64,000 bases of DNA from QVMG01 sp032073245 (GCA_032073245.1 DAMANX010000006.1:62001-126000), one strand, 5' to 3'. Positions 14,783-23,872 are shown, counted from the stretch's first letter. Notes: a model not told the origin generated them from the sequence alone. Translations and numbers: made by a program.

Positions 14783-15514
14783 ATGGATATGACACACGGA
14801 AGTTTGTTTTCAGGTATTGAGGGCTTCGGGCTTGGTGCGGCTTTTGCAGGGATAAAAACCGTGTGGAGCTGTGAATACGAGGACTTTCAATCAGAAATTA
14901 TAAAAAAGAACTTTGGAAAAGAACATGAAATCAATCGCGATATTAGAACGTATACAAATCCGCAGCCTGTTGACATCATCAGCGGTGGATTCCCTTGCCA
15001 GGACATCAGTATTGCTGGAAAAGGTGTCGGAATTACAGGTGAAAGAAGCGGCTTATGGTCTGAAATGTATAGAATTGTTCGGGAGATTAGACCCAGATAC
15101 ATCATCATTGAAAACAGCCCAATGCTGCTTGTTCGGGGATTTGAGCGAGTCTTATGCGACCTTTCCGAAATCGGGTATCATGCAGAATGGCAATGTTTAT
15201 CTGGCACCGACTTTGGAATACAGCAGGGCCGGGAGCGATTATATTGTATTGCCTACCCCTGTGAAGTCGACGGCAAAAGGAGCCTGCAAGAATCGATATT
15301 TCGGAAGCCCTACCTACAAGGGGAATATACACGAATATATCCGGGATGGAGAACAAGACAGTCTATACCCGCACCCCGCTTTGCTGGAAAGTCTAATGAA
15401 CTTCCCGATAGGGTGGACAGAACGGAAGCAGTAGGCAATGCCGTTCAACCTATAATAGCGCACTACCTGTTTGAGTGCATCAAAATATTTAATGAAAATC
15501 TTCAAATACCGTAA
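14783..15514 (+). CDS. DNA cytosine-C5 methyltransferase
   Basis: 243 residues. Motif I GSLFSGIEGFGLGAAFAG, motif IV GGFPCQDISIAGKG with catalytic Cys72, motif VI IIIENSPML, motif VIII GIQQGRERLY, and the closing motifs EAVGNAVQP. It transfers a methyl group from S-adenosylmethionine to C5 of cytosine. It is short: the target-recognition region between motifs VIII and IX is about 60 residues. No restriction partner is seen, so protection of phage DNA is the likely role. Start at 14783 chosen for the usual MTHGSLFSG opening. It ends at the boundary motif AATCTTCAAATA. Confidence 0.92.
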   Translation: MDMTHGSLFSGIEGFGLGAAFAGIKTVWSCEYEDFQSEIIKKNFGKEHEINRDIRTYTNPQPVDIISGGFPCQDISIAGKGVGITGERSGLWSEMYRIVREIRPRYIIIENSPMLLVRGFERVLCDLSEIGYHAEWQCLSGTDFGIQQGRERLYCIAYPCEVDGKRSLQESIFRKPYLQGEYTRIYPGWRTRQSIPAPRFAGKSNELPDRVDRTEAVGNAVQPIIAHYLFECIKIFNENLQIP

Positions 15515-15516
15515 AA

Positions 15517-16113
15517 ATGGAAGATATATTTAGATACATAGAACCAACAGAAGAACAGCAAGCAATTCTTGATAAGGCAATGGAACTCCTTTCTCCTTTT
15601 GCTGATAAAGCAGAAACAAGTAATACGCTAACCTATTTCACTATAGGAGAGGATGGGGATGAATATAGCAGTGAGTACGATTGCTGCGGAGACGAAGATT
15701 GTATTGAGTATGCAAAAGGACAGATAAGGAATGAGTATGGAGAAGATGAGCCTATATGCGAATGTGGTACTTACGCATCCGGAGATCATGAAAACTTCAA
15801 TACTTGCTGTAAATGTGGCGCATTTTTCAATGAAACACTTACATGGGTAAAATGGGAGCTGGATTACCTTGATATTTGTGATGATTACGAATCTATCACT
15901 GATACTCACTATGCTTTCATTCTTCGTGGAATATATGATTCTATCCCATCTAATGACTATGATATAAGCGAGTATGCCAAACATCAGTATAGAATCGGGA
16001 ACCACAAACCGCTTGAACAGACGAAAGAGTGGCAAAGAGAATTGATCGAAAAAGTTGTAAAACACGCTCAGTTCGTTATTGATGAATTTGCGAAAAAATC
16101 TTCAAATACATAA
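15517..16113 (+). CDS. acidic protein with zinc ribbon, unknown
   Basis: 198 residues, very acidic. A Cys-rich part in the middle (YDCCGDEDC, ICECG, CCKCGAFF) suggests a zinc site; helices flank it on both sides. It starts 2 bases after the methyltransferase stop and ends KKSSNT at the AATCTTCAAATACATAAAAA boundary motif. Function unknown; a DNA-mimic role is possible from charge alone but not supported further. Confidence 0.6.
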   Translation: MEDIFRYIEPTEEQQAILDKAMELLSPFADKAETSNTLTYFTIGEDGDEYSSEYDCCGDEDCIEYAKGQIRNEYGEDEPICECGTYASGDHENFNTCCKCGAFFNETLTWVKWELDYLDICDDYESITDTHYAFILRGIYDSIPSNDYDISEYAKHQYRIGNHKPLEQTKEWQRELIEKVVKHAQFVIDEFAKKSSNT

Positions 16114-16122
16114 AAAGCCCAA

Positions 16123-16311
16123 ATGGAAAATAGAACAGAGGTACAATTAAGCACAGCAAACTATTGTGGACGCATAAGTGCAGTCTGTGATTTGCTAAGA
16201 AAACGAGTTCATGGACCGGAAGCCAGGAAGCTTATCGACAAAATATCTATTCTCGAAAAGAAAATCATGAACAACGAAGTAGAGCGGCTAAGGAAAAGCA
16301 TTAAATCCTAA
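16123..16311 (+). CDS. small helical phage protein, unknown
   Basis: 62 residues, basic and helical: ISAVCDLLRKRVHGPEARKL and a C-terminal coil ILEKKIMNNEVERLRKSI. Five bases separate it from the next gene. No family recognised. Confidence 0.55.
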   Translation: MENRTEVQLSTANYCGRISAVCDLLRKRVHGPEARKLIDKISILEKKIMNNEVERLRKSIKS

Positions 16312-16316
16312 TCAAC

Positions 16317-16661
16317 ATGGAAAAGAATAAATACATAATTCAGAACTGTGTACCATACCAAAGGTGTCCGTTATGCAATGGAACTGGAAAGGGGTCTATA
16401 GATTCTACTGCCATGAGTATAGTTTGTACAGTTTGTTATGGTGAAAAGATCATCCCCATGCACATTATACTGGAAGATATTAAGGTGGTGGGAGAAACTG
16501 AAGACTTGGTAAGCACATCGAAAGCGTGTAAACTTCTCGGAGTTTGTCGGACAACTTTATGGAGAATGGAAAATGATGGTAAAATATCTCATTTGTCTGT
16601 AGAAGGGCGTAAAAAATACCGGGTATCAGACATTCGCAAAATTGTTTCATGCGCTGTTTAA
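16317..16661 (+). CDS. zinc-knuckle plus excisionase-like HTH protein
   Basis: 114 residues with two parts. Residues 17-42 have CPLCNGTGKG and CTVCYGEK, a DnaJ-type CxxCxGxG zinc knuckle. Residues 64-112 are an HTH_17/MerR-like domain (VSTSKACKLLGVCRTTLWRM, then SVEGRKKYRVSDI). It is a likely DNA-binding regulator. The next gene follows after another AATCTTCAAATACATAAAA element. Confidence 0.7.
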   Translation: MEKNKYIIQNCVPYQRCPLCNGTGKGSIDSTAMSIVCTVCYGEKIIPMHIILEDIKVVGETEDLVSTSKACKLLGVCRTTLWRMENDGKISHLSVEGRKKYRVSDIRKIVSCAV

Positions 16662-16703
16662 TACGGTTTAAAACCGTTTACAAATCTTCAAATACATAAA
16701 AAC

Positions 16704-16958
16704 ATGATTAGAGAAGTATTGAATTATCAACTAATAGGATGTCCCCTCATGCTTTGGATTCTCCTTATCTCGGTTGCTTCCGGCACATTTTATTTAGGAT
16801 ATACTTTAAATAAAGAAGAAAAAAGAAGAAAAAAGATAGGGGAGTTAAATTCTTCAATGACTGAGGACTTTATCACTTTGGTTTTTGCAGTCGGTATTCT
16901 TGAGTCTATTGGGACGGCATTTGTGGTTTTGATAACGATATTTCCCTGGCTTTGGTAA
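16704..16958 (+). CDS. small membrane protein, two TM segments
   Basis: 84 residues with hydrophobic helices at about 10-32 and 58-82 and a basic loop between (NKEEKRRKKIGELN). Preceded by the recurrent boundary motif. Function unknown. Confidence 0.55.
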   Translation: MIREVLNYQLIGCPLMLWILLISVASGTFYLGYTLNKEEKRRKKIGELNSSMTEDFITLVFAVGILESIGTAFVVLITIFPWLW

Positions 16959-16977
16959 TAAAAATAAAAACGAAAAA

Positions 16978-17157
16978 ATGGATGCAAAAACATTTTTCAA
17001 CTATGTAGAACAGATGCGGAAGCATCAGAAAGACTTTTTCAGGACGAAATCAAAAGAATCTCTCCGGGCATCGAAAGAATATGAGAAGATTATCGATGAT
17101 GAGATTGCCAGGGTGGAGAATATAGTTAATAACAAACAAATGAAGTTAGGATTATGA
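16978..17157 (+). CDS. small basic helical protein
   Basis: 59 residues (MDAKTFFNYVEQMRKHQKDF...), basic, predicted as one long helix pair. It overlaps nothing and follows the membrane protein by 19 bases. No family recognised. Confidence 0.55.
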   Translation: MDAKTFFNYVEQMRKHQKDFFRTKSKESLRASKEYEKIIDDEIARVENIVNNKQMKLGL

Positions 17158-17207
17158 GGGAAGCAGAGAATACTCAAAAAAATCAAACACATAAATAGCT
17201 TACGATT

Positions 17208-17720
17208 ATGAGCAAAATAAAAACATACGTGTTAACCCTTTCAGCTAACTACTTGAAAGGACATCCTAAAGCTGGTCAGCCAACATTCTTTGCAAAGAAA
17301 TTTGCTTGTGGAGTCTTGAAAGCGGGCTATTATGCTGCTGATGGTGAAATACCTGTAGTATTAAGTAAAACACATACTGTGAGAGTTAATTTCCCTTTAT
17401 GGGAATCTCGTATTAAAGAAGTACAAGAAGGTAAGGCAATTTTATCTGTGCGTGGATGGATTGGCAAGCCTTATAACAGCAAACAGTATGTCATAGCTAA
17501 TCTCGACAAGAATAGCGGCATTGGCATTCAAGAAGCTATAATTAGCGTACATGGGCCTATTTCATCTTTAACCTGTAAGGTGGAGGGAAAAGAAGTTGAT
17601 CCGACTCTATTCGCTAATAATGACGGTCTAACACTTCAAGACTTTGCAGATTGGTTTCTGCCAGAATTGACCGGTTTAAAACACGGAGGAGTTATTCACT
17701 TTACAAATTTCAGATATTGA
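17208..17720 (+). CDS. PUA/ASCH-like phage protein (tentative)
   Basis: 170 residues. The N-terminal 95 residues have the alternating strands and basic loops of a PUA/ASCH-like fold, with KTHTVRVNFPLWESRIKEVQ and SVRGWIGKPYNSKQ; the C-terminal part ends DFADWFLPELTG. This type of domain is thought to bind RNA or modified nucleotides. The fold call is an impression from residue pattern, not a proven match. Confidence 0.5.
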   Translation: MSKIKTYVLTLSANYLKGHPKAGQPTFFAKKFACGVLKAGYYAADGEIPVVLSKTHTVRVNFPLWESRIKEVQEGKAILSVRGWIGKPYNSKQYVIANLDKNSGIGIQEAIISVHGPISSLTCKVEGKEVDPTLFANNDGLTLQDFADWFLPELTGLKHGGVIHFTNFRY

Positions 17721-17721
17721 T

Positions 17722-17844
17722 ATGGCAAAGTTTTTAGGTAGAGAAGTAGAATCATATAAAGCCTTTGAGGATAGAACGGATACATTCGGCAACTATTATG
17801 ATGCACAATCATGGCTATGGGTAGAAGAACCTTTGTCACGCTAA
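17722..17844 (+). CDS. very small protein, doubtful
   Basis: 40 residues (MAKFLGREVESYKAFEDRTD...), Asp/Tyr/Trp-rich. It starts one base after the previous stop and overlaps a second small frame at 17811. May be real because of the tight spacing. Confidence 0.35.
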   Translation: MAKFLGREVESYKAFEDRTDTFGNYYDAQSWLWVEEPLSR

Positions 17845-17966
17845 AAGTGGAAGAAGGTTGGACTTGGGATGCGATTAGGGAATGCACCGGGCACACGTCA
17901 CTCGATATGGTTTCGAGGTATGATTATGGAAACGCTAGAACGAAGATATCAAAGATGAGATATTAA
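17811..17966 (+). CDS. tyrosine-recombinase C-terminus-like micro-protein
   Basis: 51 residues. GRRTFVTLKVEEGWTWDAIR and CTGHTSLDMVSRYDYGNART recall the last part of a tyrosine recombinase: GHTSLDMVSRY holds the usual GH and the catalytic-type Tyr, and RRTF sits where HxxRRTF is expected. No upstream recombinase body exists here. It may be a remnant, or a small protein that keeps the C-terminal fold. Start could be the ATG at 17811 or 17817. Confidence 0.5.
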   Translation: MAMGRRTFVTLKVEEGWTWDAIRECTGHTSLDMVSRYDYGNARTKISKMRY

Positions 17967-18046
17967 GATAAAACCCACTTCGCAATAAAAGGGCAGCCAC
18001 CGAACCACCAATGACCACCCTTCGCAATTATAGGTAAACAAAGATA

Positions 18047-18493
18047 ATGAAATTAATATATAATCGCGCTATGGTGGATAAAATTAAAATGCTTAAGGAG
18101 ATAAGGGAAAAGAAAAAACTGATTGAACAGGAAGAAAAAGAGCTAACAGAACCCCTAATGAGTGATATAAGCAATATTACTCTTGTTTATGGAATTTTTA
18201 AAAATCAAATTAATAAAATAGACAATCCTCCAAAAGAAAGGAGTGTTGCCTATCGACAGATGTTTATATATGTTGTGTTGATGATCTATGCGCCTGGGGT
18301 ATTAATAGGTGATAGGATGCCAAATGGTTTGAGAAAGCATCTATCTGACTTGCTCGGAGTGTGGGATAGTGTAATTTCCGACAATTCGGCAAATGTCGTA
18401 TTTATGTATAGCCATTATAAATGGTTTAGGGATTCCGTCAACTACCTTTATGCTGATATTTTATTTCGGCTAAACTATGGCAACATTAAGTAA
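18047..18493 (+). CDS. conserved-type phage protein before the terminase, unknown
   Basis: 148 residues, helical: a charged coil (MLKEIREKKKLIEQEEKELT) then a hydrophobic helical region (FIYVVLMIYAPGVLIGDRM). It is the last gene before the terminator at 18519 and the terminase genes. In many phages a late regulator or HNH gene occupies this place; this protein has no such motif. Function unknown. Confidence 0.6.
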   Translation: MKLIYNRAMVDKIKMLKEIREKKKLIEQEEKELTEPLMSDISNITLVYGIFKNQINKIDNPPKERSVAYRQMFIYVVLMIYAPGVLIGDRMPNGLRKHLSDLLGVWDSVISDNSANVVFMYSHYKWFRDSVNYLYADILFRLNYGNIK

Positions 18494-18518
18494 AGTCAAA
18501 GACTAACAGAGTTTTTAT

Positions 18519-18553
18519 AGGAGTGGGTATTTTACAATACTTCCACTCCTTTT
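18519..18553 (+). terminator. rho-independent-type terminator between early and packaging genes
   Basis: Stem AGGAGTGG(G)TATT / AATAC-TTCCACTCCT followed by a short T-run. It separates the early operon from the terminase genes. Confidence 0.7.
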
Positions 18554-18578
18554 GTAAATTTATTAGATTATTTAAATT

Positions 18579-19178
18579 ATGGCGAGGCCTCCGAAGTACG
18601 ACTATGACAGTGATAATTTCTATGATGAAGTATTAGCTTTGTCAATGAAAGGTTATACAGATGCCGAGATAGCGGATGAGATAGAGCATGAACTGGGTTT
18701 TACCTTATCTCCGGAAGTTTTTTGCTGTATGAAAAACGGTAATTATGAAGCTTGGACAAAGGAAGAAAATGAGCGCAGAGGCCAGCGGTTATCTAAAGTG
18801 TTAGCGCGGGGCAGACGAAAAACAAACGCTACAGTAAGGGGTGCATATCTATCTGCTGCCATTGGAGGAAAAAAAACAAAAAATGTTGTCCGCACTTATG
18901 CAGAGGTCAAATGTCCATGTGGAGGTAAAAATATTAAATGTAAAAAGTGCTTTGGTACTGGCAAGATAGTGTCCACATCGAAGTCTGTTATTCAGGAAAC
19001 TGAAAATGAACTACCACCTAATACGCAAGCCTTATCAACATGGTTATATCATCACGATGAAGAGTGGAGAAAATCCATAATAGACGGTAAAAAACTCGAT
19101 CTTACTTCAAATGGAAAGACAGTAGGTCAAGTTACAATATTTGAATTGCCTGACAATGGAAGGGATAAAGATAAATAG
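18579..19178 (+). CDS. terminase small subunit-like protein
   Basis: 199 residues. An HTH-like N-terminus (ALSMKGYTDAEIADEIEHEL) is followed by a basic region (RGQRLSKVLARGRRKTNATV), a Cys-rich knuckle (CPCGGKNIKCKKCFGTGK) and a C-terminal part ending VGQVTIFELPDNGRD. It overlaps the large subunit gene by 23 bases. DNA recognition for packaging is the expected role; the call rests on position plus the HTH. Confidence 0.75.
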   Translation: MARPPKYDYDSDNFYDEVLALSMKGYTDAEIADEIEHELGFTLSPEVFCCMKNGNYEAWTKEENERRGQRLSKVLARGRRKTNATVRGAYLSAAIGGKKTKNVVRTYAEVKCPCGGKNIKCKKCFGTGKIVSTSKSVIQETENELPPNTQALSTWLYHHDEEWRKSIIDGKKLDLTSNGKTVGQVTIFELPDNGRDKDK

Positions 19179-20676
19179 GATAAGGCCACAAGAGGGCTAT
19201 CAAATGATGTCATTGTCAAGCCCGGCTGATATTGTTATTGGAGGTGGTGCTGCTGGTGTTGGAAAAACGTTCGCTCTTCTTTTGGAACCTTTGCGGCATA
19301 AAGATGTAGATGGCTTTGGGGCGGTTTTTTTTCGAAGAACATATACGCAAATAAAAAACGAAGGAGGCTTGTGGGATGCTTCCGGTAAAATTTACAGTCT
19401 CATAAGCGACGCCCACCCAAAGGGTAGCTCTTATGAATGGATGTTTGGGGATAAATCAAAGATAAAGTTTTCCCATTTAGAGTATGAAAAAAATATTTAC
19501 GATTGGCAAGGCTCAGAAATACCATTGATATGTTTTGACGAGTTGACTCATTTTAGTAAAAGCATGTTTTTTTACCTTCTATCACGTAACCGTTCAACTT
19601 GCGGTATTAATCCTTATGTACGTGCAACTTGTAATCCCGATCCCGATAGTTGGGTGGCTGAATTTATCAGTTGGTGGATAAATCAAGATACAGGCTACCC
19701 CATTCCGGAAAGGCAGGGAGTGTTAAGATATTTTGTTCGGGATGGAGAAAGTTACATCTGGGGTGATTCGAAAGCCGAAGTAACAGAAAAAGCCAAATAT
19801 TACCTTGATCCCCTGGTGGAAGCATCTAAAGGACTAACTACTTATGACAATTATATTAAATCAGTAACTTTTATCGGTGGGTCAATCTATGATAACGAAG
19901 AATTGCTGAAGGTCAACCCCGATTATCTTGGCAATCTTGCCTCTCAATCTGAAGAAGAGAAGGCGAGGCTCCTTATGGGTAATTGGAAAGTGGTTTTAAA
20001 TGCTGATGATGTCTATAATTATTACTCTTTCCGGGATATGTTTACTAACTCTTTTGTGGAAAAGGGAGAAAGACGAATCATTGTGGATGTAGCCGGTGAA
20101 GGAAGCAATTACCTTGTAGCCGGTTATTTTGAGGGATATAGGCTCGAAGATATAGAGATTTATCCTAAGTCTACGGGGAAGGACGTAATCGACATGCTGC
20201 TAGACTTTAAAGATAGATATAGAGTAATGAATTCGAATATCTTATATGATGCCGATGGAGTTGGCTTTTTTATTGGTGGTGAAGAAAATGGATTTATTCA
20301 AGGGGCTGTAGCATTTCATAATGGGGGCAAGGCTATTGATACTGGAGATAATAGAACATTCGCAAATTTGAAAACTCAATGTTATATATACTCCGGAGAA
20401 AGGGCAGCCCGTGGAGAATCTTATATTTCAGAAGAGGTTGCCAATAAAATGTATGATGATAAGATGACCATACGACAGAGATTTATGTCTGAAAGAAAAG
20501 CAATCAAAAAGCAACAAAAGCGAGACGAGGAACCAACAAAATTAATATCCAAGGATGAGATGAAGCACAAATATTTGAACGGGAGCAGCCCTGACCTTCT
20601 TGACATGTTTATGATGAATGAGTGGTTCAGCTTAAATAATATACAACAGATTGATTTAACCGGAGTTTTCTTTTAA
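19156..20676 (+). CDS. terL: terminase large subunit
   Basis: 506 residues from the ATG at 19156 (an in-frame TTG at 19141 is less likely). Walker A GGAAGVGKT (30-38), Walker B LICFDE near 124-129, a CNPDPDSWVAEF coupling segment, and a RNase H-like nuclease with acidic residues in IIVDVAGEG and ILYDADGVG. It drives ATP-dependent packaging and cuts concatemers. Length and motif order are normal. Confidence 0.93.
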   Translation: MEGIKINRIRPQEGYQMMSLSSPADIVIGGGAAGVGKTFALLLEPLRHKDVDGFGAVFFRRTYTQIKNEGGLWDASGKIYSLISDAHPKGSSYEWMFGDKSKIKFSHLEYEKNIYDWQGSEIPLICFDELTHFSKSMFFYLLSRNRSTCGINPYVRATCNPDPDSWVAEFISWWINQDTGYPIPERQGVLRYFVRDGESYIWGDSKAEVTEKAKYYLDPLVEASKGLTTYDNYIKSVTFIGGSIYDNEELLKVNPDYLGNLASQSEEEKARLLMGNWKVVLNADDVYNYYSFRDMFTNSFVEKGERRIIVDVAGEGSNYLVAGYFEGYRLEDIEIYPKSTGKDVIDMLLDFKDRYRVMNSNILYDADGVGFFIGGEENGFIQGAVAFHNGGKAIDTGDNRTFANLKTQCYIYSGERAARGESYISEEVANKMYDDKMTIRQRFMSERKAIKKQQKRDEEPTKLISKDEMKHKYLNGSSPDLLDMFMMNEWFSLNNIQQIDLTGVFF

Positions 20677-20686
20677 ATAAAACACA

Positions 20687-22186
20687 ATGGATGCAGAGGA
20701 ATTAAAACGGATACTAGCTTTACCGGATATAGAAAGACGTATTGATCTTATAAAAAAGGCAAGACGTACAGATCAGCCTAAAACCGATCAGAATAAAAAT
20801 GATTGGTTTCCGGAAAGGCATGACGTCATGAACCCTGAAATACGCAAAAACGAAACAAGGGTTATTGAGCCGGAAGTAAGAGACCAGAGAACAGGTAGAG
20901 TTACATCAATAGCCAAAACGGAAGAAGATCCCGTAAATAGAATAGCTTTACCACTAGAGCAGGATATTGTAAACATTCACACAGCATTTACAGTAGGAAC
21001 ACCTCCTCGTTTATATTGTGAAACAGACGATAAAAAGCAGCAGGAACTTTTCAAAATTGTAAATGCAGTTGACAGGAAAAATAAAATAAAATACCATAAT
21101 AAAAGAATCGTTCGCTCCTGGCTTTCCGAACAAGAAGTTGCCGAATATTGGTACACAGTTGAAGATAAAGGATATTGGAAGCGAATACTAAGCAAGGTAA
21201 AAGCTGCAATCGGTATTAACACTAAAGGAGAAAGAAAAATTAAATGCGCAATCTGGTCTCCCTTTCGTGGCGACACTCTTTGGCCGGTATTTAGTGATAG
21301 CAATGATTATTTGGGTTTAGGCCGCGAATACAAGGTAAAACAATCCAATGGTTCTTGCTGGGTGTATTTCCAGTTTGTCACTGATACAAGTGTAGAACTT
21401 TGGGTTCAAAATGGGTCTACAGGATGGACAAACGCTCCTAAACATCCATTTAGCCATAATTTTAAAAAAAATCCTACAATTTACTCCTATCGGCCTGAGA
21501 CATTATGTGCAAAGATACGCCCGATTAGAAATAGAACAGAGACAATTTTATCCAATTACGCAGACTGTATAGATTACAATTTTGCCCCTAAACTTGTTGC
21601 GACAGGTAAGATAACCGGAAATCAACCGAAAGGAGCAAGGGGTGGCCTTGTAGAACTTGGCAGTGGAGGTGACTTAAAGTATCTTTCATGGCAACAAACC
21701 CCGGACGCGGCAAAATTAGAAATCGACACACTTACCGAAAGAGCATATTCACTTACCAATACACCCAGAATAAGCTTTGAAAACTTGCAAGGACTAGGAA
21801 ATGCTTTCTCGGGTGTTAGTTTTCAGTATGCTTTCATGGGTGCTCACATGGCTGTAGAAATGCACGCAGAAACAATTGGAGAGTTCCTACAGCGTAGATA
21901 TAATTTTTTAGTGTCTGCTATTGGATCAGTTAATACGGCATACGATCAAGCAAGTGAAGAAATTGATATTGAGGTGGAAGTTGTGCCCTATATGATTGGC
22001 AATAAAGCTGAAGATATAAAAATGGCAGTAGATGCATACCAGGGAGGAATAGCCTCACTTAAAGAGGGTGTTATTTTAGCCGGGTTGATGGATGATGATA
22101 AGATAGATGAAGAAGTAGCGGCAATCGAGGCCCAGGAGTCTAAGAGACGGGAAGAGATATTGTTTCCGATTGGAGCTGAAGAATGA
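20687..22186 (+). CDS. portal protein
   Basis: 499 residues. Pattern and position fit the SPP1-type portal (DUF1073/gp6-like): a basic N-terminus, wing region, long helix around residues 290-400 (IRNRTETILSNYADCIDYNF; GAHMAVEMHAETIGEFLQRR) and an acidic C-terminus. It forms the dodecameric ring for DNA entry. It overlaps the next gene by 4 bases. Confidence 0.88.
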   Translation: MDAEELKRILALPDIERRIDLIKKARRTDQPKTDQNKNDWFPERHDVMNPEIRKNETRVIEPEVRDQRTGRVTSIAKTEEDPVNRIALPLEQDIVNIHTAFTVGTPPRLYCETDDKKQQELFKIVNAVDRKNKIKYHNKRIVRSWLSEQEVAEYWYTVEDKGYWKRILSKVKAAIGINTKGERKIKCAIWSPFRGDTLWPVFSDSNDYLGLGREYKVKQSNGSCWVYFQFVTDTSVELWVQNGSTGWTNAPKHPFSHNFKKNPTIYSYRPETLCAKIRPIRNRTETILSNYADCIDYNFAPKLVATGKITGNQPKGARGGLVELGSGGDLKYLSWQQTPDAAKLEIDTLTERAYSLTNTPRISFENLQGLGNAFSGVSFQYAFMGAHMAVEMHAETIGEFLQRRYNFLVSAIGSVNTAYDQASEEIDIEVEVVPYMIGNKAEDIKMAVDAYQGGIASLKEGVILAGLMDDDKIDEEVAAIEAQESKRREEILFPIGAEE

Positions 22187-23127
22187 ACTCATTTGATAAA
22201 GAATATTACCAACAATACCTCGCATTAATCAACGAGATAGACGATCTTTACCAGAAATTATCCTCTGATATCGCAGTTTATATATCCGGTTCCAGAGTAT
22301 CTGATAAAGATCGGTTTTTATTCAAAGATCATATTTCTATTTCAAAAAAAGTCGACAAATCATTAAATGATACTTATAAAAGAATCCTAATATCATTCAC
22401 AAGTGGTATTTCGGGCGTATGGTCAATATCTAATAAGAAAAACGACCAACTGATAGAAAAAACATTTAAGTCGCTTAAATCGCTTCCAAAACAACTTACA
22501 GACCATAATAATCTAGCCTTAAAATCATTTACAGCCGGTAAGATTGATGGATATACTCTTTCGGAAAGAGTCTGGAACATCAAAGGATCGGCAAAGAAAG
22601 AGATTGAAAGGGCTATTGATGCGGCTTTAACGCAAGGAAAGTCCGCTAAAAGCCTGGCAAAGGATATTACAAAGTATCTGAATAATCCGGATGCTCTTTA
22701 CAGGCGTATCAAGGATAAGCACGGAAATCTTAAGCTATCAGCAAATGCGCTAAATTACCACCCGGGGCAAGGCGTATATAGATCCGCTCATAAAAACGCA
22801 ATGCGGCTGGCCCGTGATGTTATTAATAAAGCATATCGGGAAAGTGATTTTCTTCGTTGGCAACAAAATCCTTCTGTTATTGGTTATCGTATTCAAAACT
22901 CAAATAGGGAATATACGGTTTGCGATGTATGCAAATACTACAATGGTCTGGTATTTCCGAAAAGTCATAAATTTATAGGCTTTCATGTACAATGCGCTTG
23001 TACCGCTATTCCCATCCTAGTGTCAGATGAACAATTCAATCAAATACAAAGGGCTATATTAAAGGGAGAAAAGATTCCTGAATTCAGGCAGCCCGATATG
23101 CCGAAGGAGTATAGCAAGAAGGACTAA
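22183..23127 (+). CDS. minor head protein (SPP1 gp7 / Mu F type)
   Basis: 314 residues. The C-terminal domain has the head-morphogenesis signature: TVCDVCKYYNGLVFP followed by GFHVQCACTAIPIL, with Cys/His positions typical of the family. Such proteins are packaged in the head and help DNA delivery. It is the last gene of the left structural block; the next structural gene is 7.4 kb away beyond the accessory island. Confidence 0.88.
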   Translation: MNSFDKEYYQQYLALINEIDDLYQKLSSDIAVYISGSRVSDKDRFLFKDHISISKKVDKSLNDTYKRILISFTSGISGVWSISNKKNDQLIEKTFKSLKSLPKQLTDHNNLALKSFTAGKIDGYTLSERVWNIKGSAKKEIERAIDAALTQGKSAKSLAKDITKYLNNPDALYRRIKDKHGNLKLSANALNYHPGQGVYRSAHKNAMRLARDVINKAYRESDFLRWQQNPSVIGYRIQNSNREYTVCDVCKYYNGLVFPKSHKFIGFHVQCACTAIPILVSDEQFNQIQRAILKGEKIPEFRQPDMPKEYSKKD

Positions 23128-23192
23128 TAATCTACCTAAATCAACAAAGTTTTTCTTGTGGATATTTTATTGTGCGCCTAAATCGTTTGTAA

Positions 23193-23597
23193 TTATTTAG
23201 ATAAATTCTGAGATTCTTCATTCAGATCTGATTTGGCACACTCGATTAATTCATCAAAAACCTTAATTCTAACTTTGGTATCGAAGGTATCCCAATATTC
23301 TCCATCTACTTTATTGAAATCTGCTCCATTTTCCTTACATACACGCCTAAAGTACGGCATTGTGTTCTTTAAATAAAAGAATCCATCTACGTGTTTAGTA
23401 GAAGGCAAATCGAACCCTGTAACATGTTTGAATGCTCTATGGAATGGGTATAAAAATTCAAAGATTACAATATCGCCGCGTTTGTCTTTCTTGTTGAATT
23501 CATAAATATAGACGGATCGAGCATGTACAAGAATATCAAATATATGTTGTTTTGATAATCCTTCGATTCTATTCTCTTCTGTATTAATCTTTATCAT
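23193..23597 (-). CDS. accessory protein, unknown
   Basis: 134 residues, leftward. Features: IKINTEENRIEGLSKQHIFD, VYIYEFNKKDKRGDIVIFEF, KHVDGFFYLKNTMPYFRRVC and an acidic helical end. No family recognised. It is the second gene of a leftward pair that ends against the structural operon. Confidence 0.55.
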   Translation of the reverse strand: MIKINTEENRIEGLSKQHIFDILVHARSVYIYEFNKKDKRGDIVIFEFLYPFHRAFKHVTGFDLPSTKHVDGFFYLKNTMPYFRRVCKENGADFNKVDGEYWDTFDTKVRIKVFDELIECAKSDLNEESQNLSK

Positions 23598-23598
23598 G

Positions 23599-23760
23599 TC
23601 ACTTATCTTTATGTATTGTTATCCCATTCTTATCATACCTTACAGAATTCAAGAAGTGCTTTTGCAAAGTATTATACGAAATGCCGGAATACTCGGCTAA
23701 ATCTCGCAAGCTTTTGAATGCTTTATACTCGTCTTTTGTTCTATTGTGGTAAATATACAT
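23599..23760 (-). CDS. small HTH-like protein
   Basis: 53 residues, leftward, from an ATG at 23760. SLRDLAEYSGISYNTLQKHF is a compact helix-turn-helix like the NUMOD1 or homeodomain-like type. Its stop nearly abuts the start of the preceding entry, so the two form an operon. Likely DNA-binding; role unknown. Confidence 0.5.
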   Translation of the reverse strand: MYIYHNRTKDEYKAFKSLRDLAEYSGISYNTLQKHFLNSVRYDKNGITIHKDK

Positions 23761-23872
23761 ATAATACTTATAATCTTCGCAAGATAAGTACTTTTTTACT
23801 GATTACGCAAATAAATAGAACCTAAAATATCAAGTTTTAATATTATTTATATTCTAAATAATAGAATTATAT

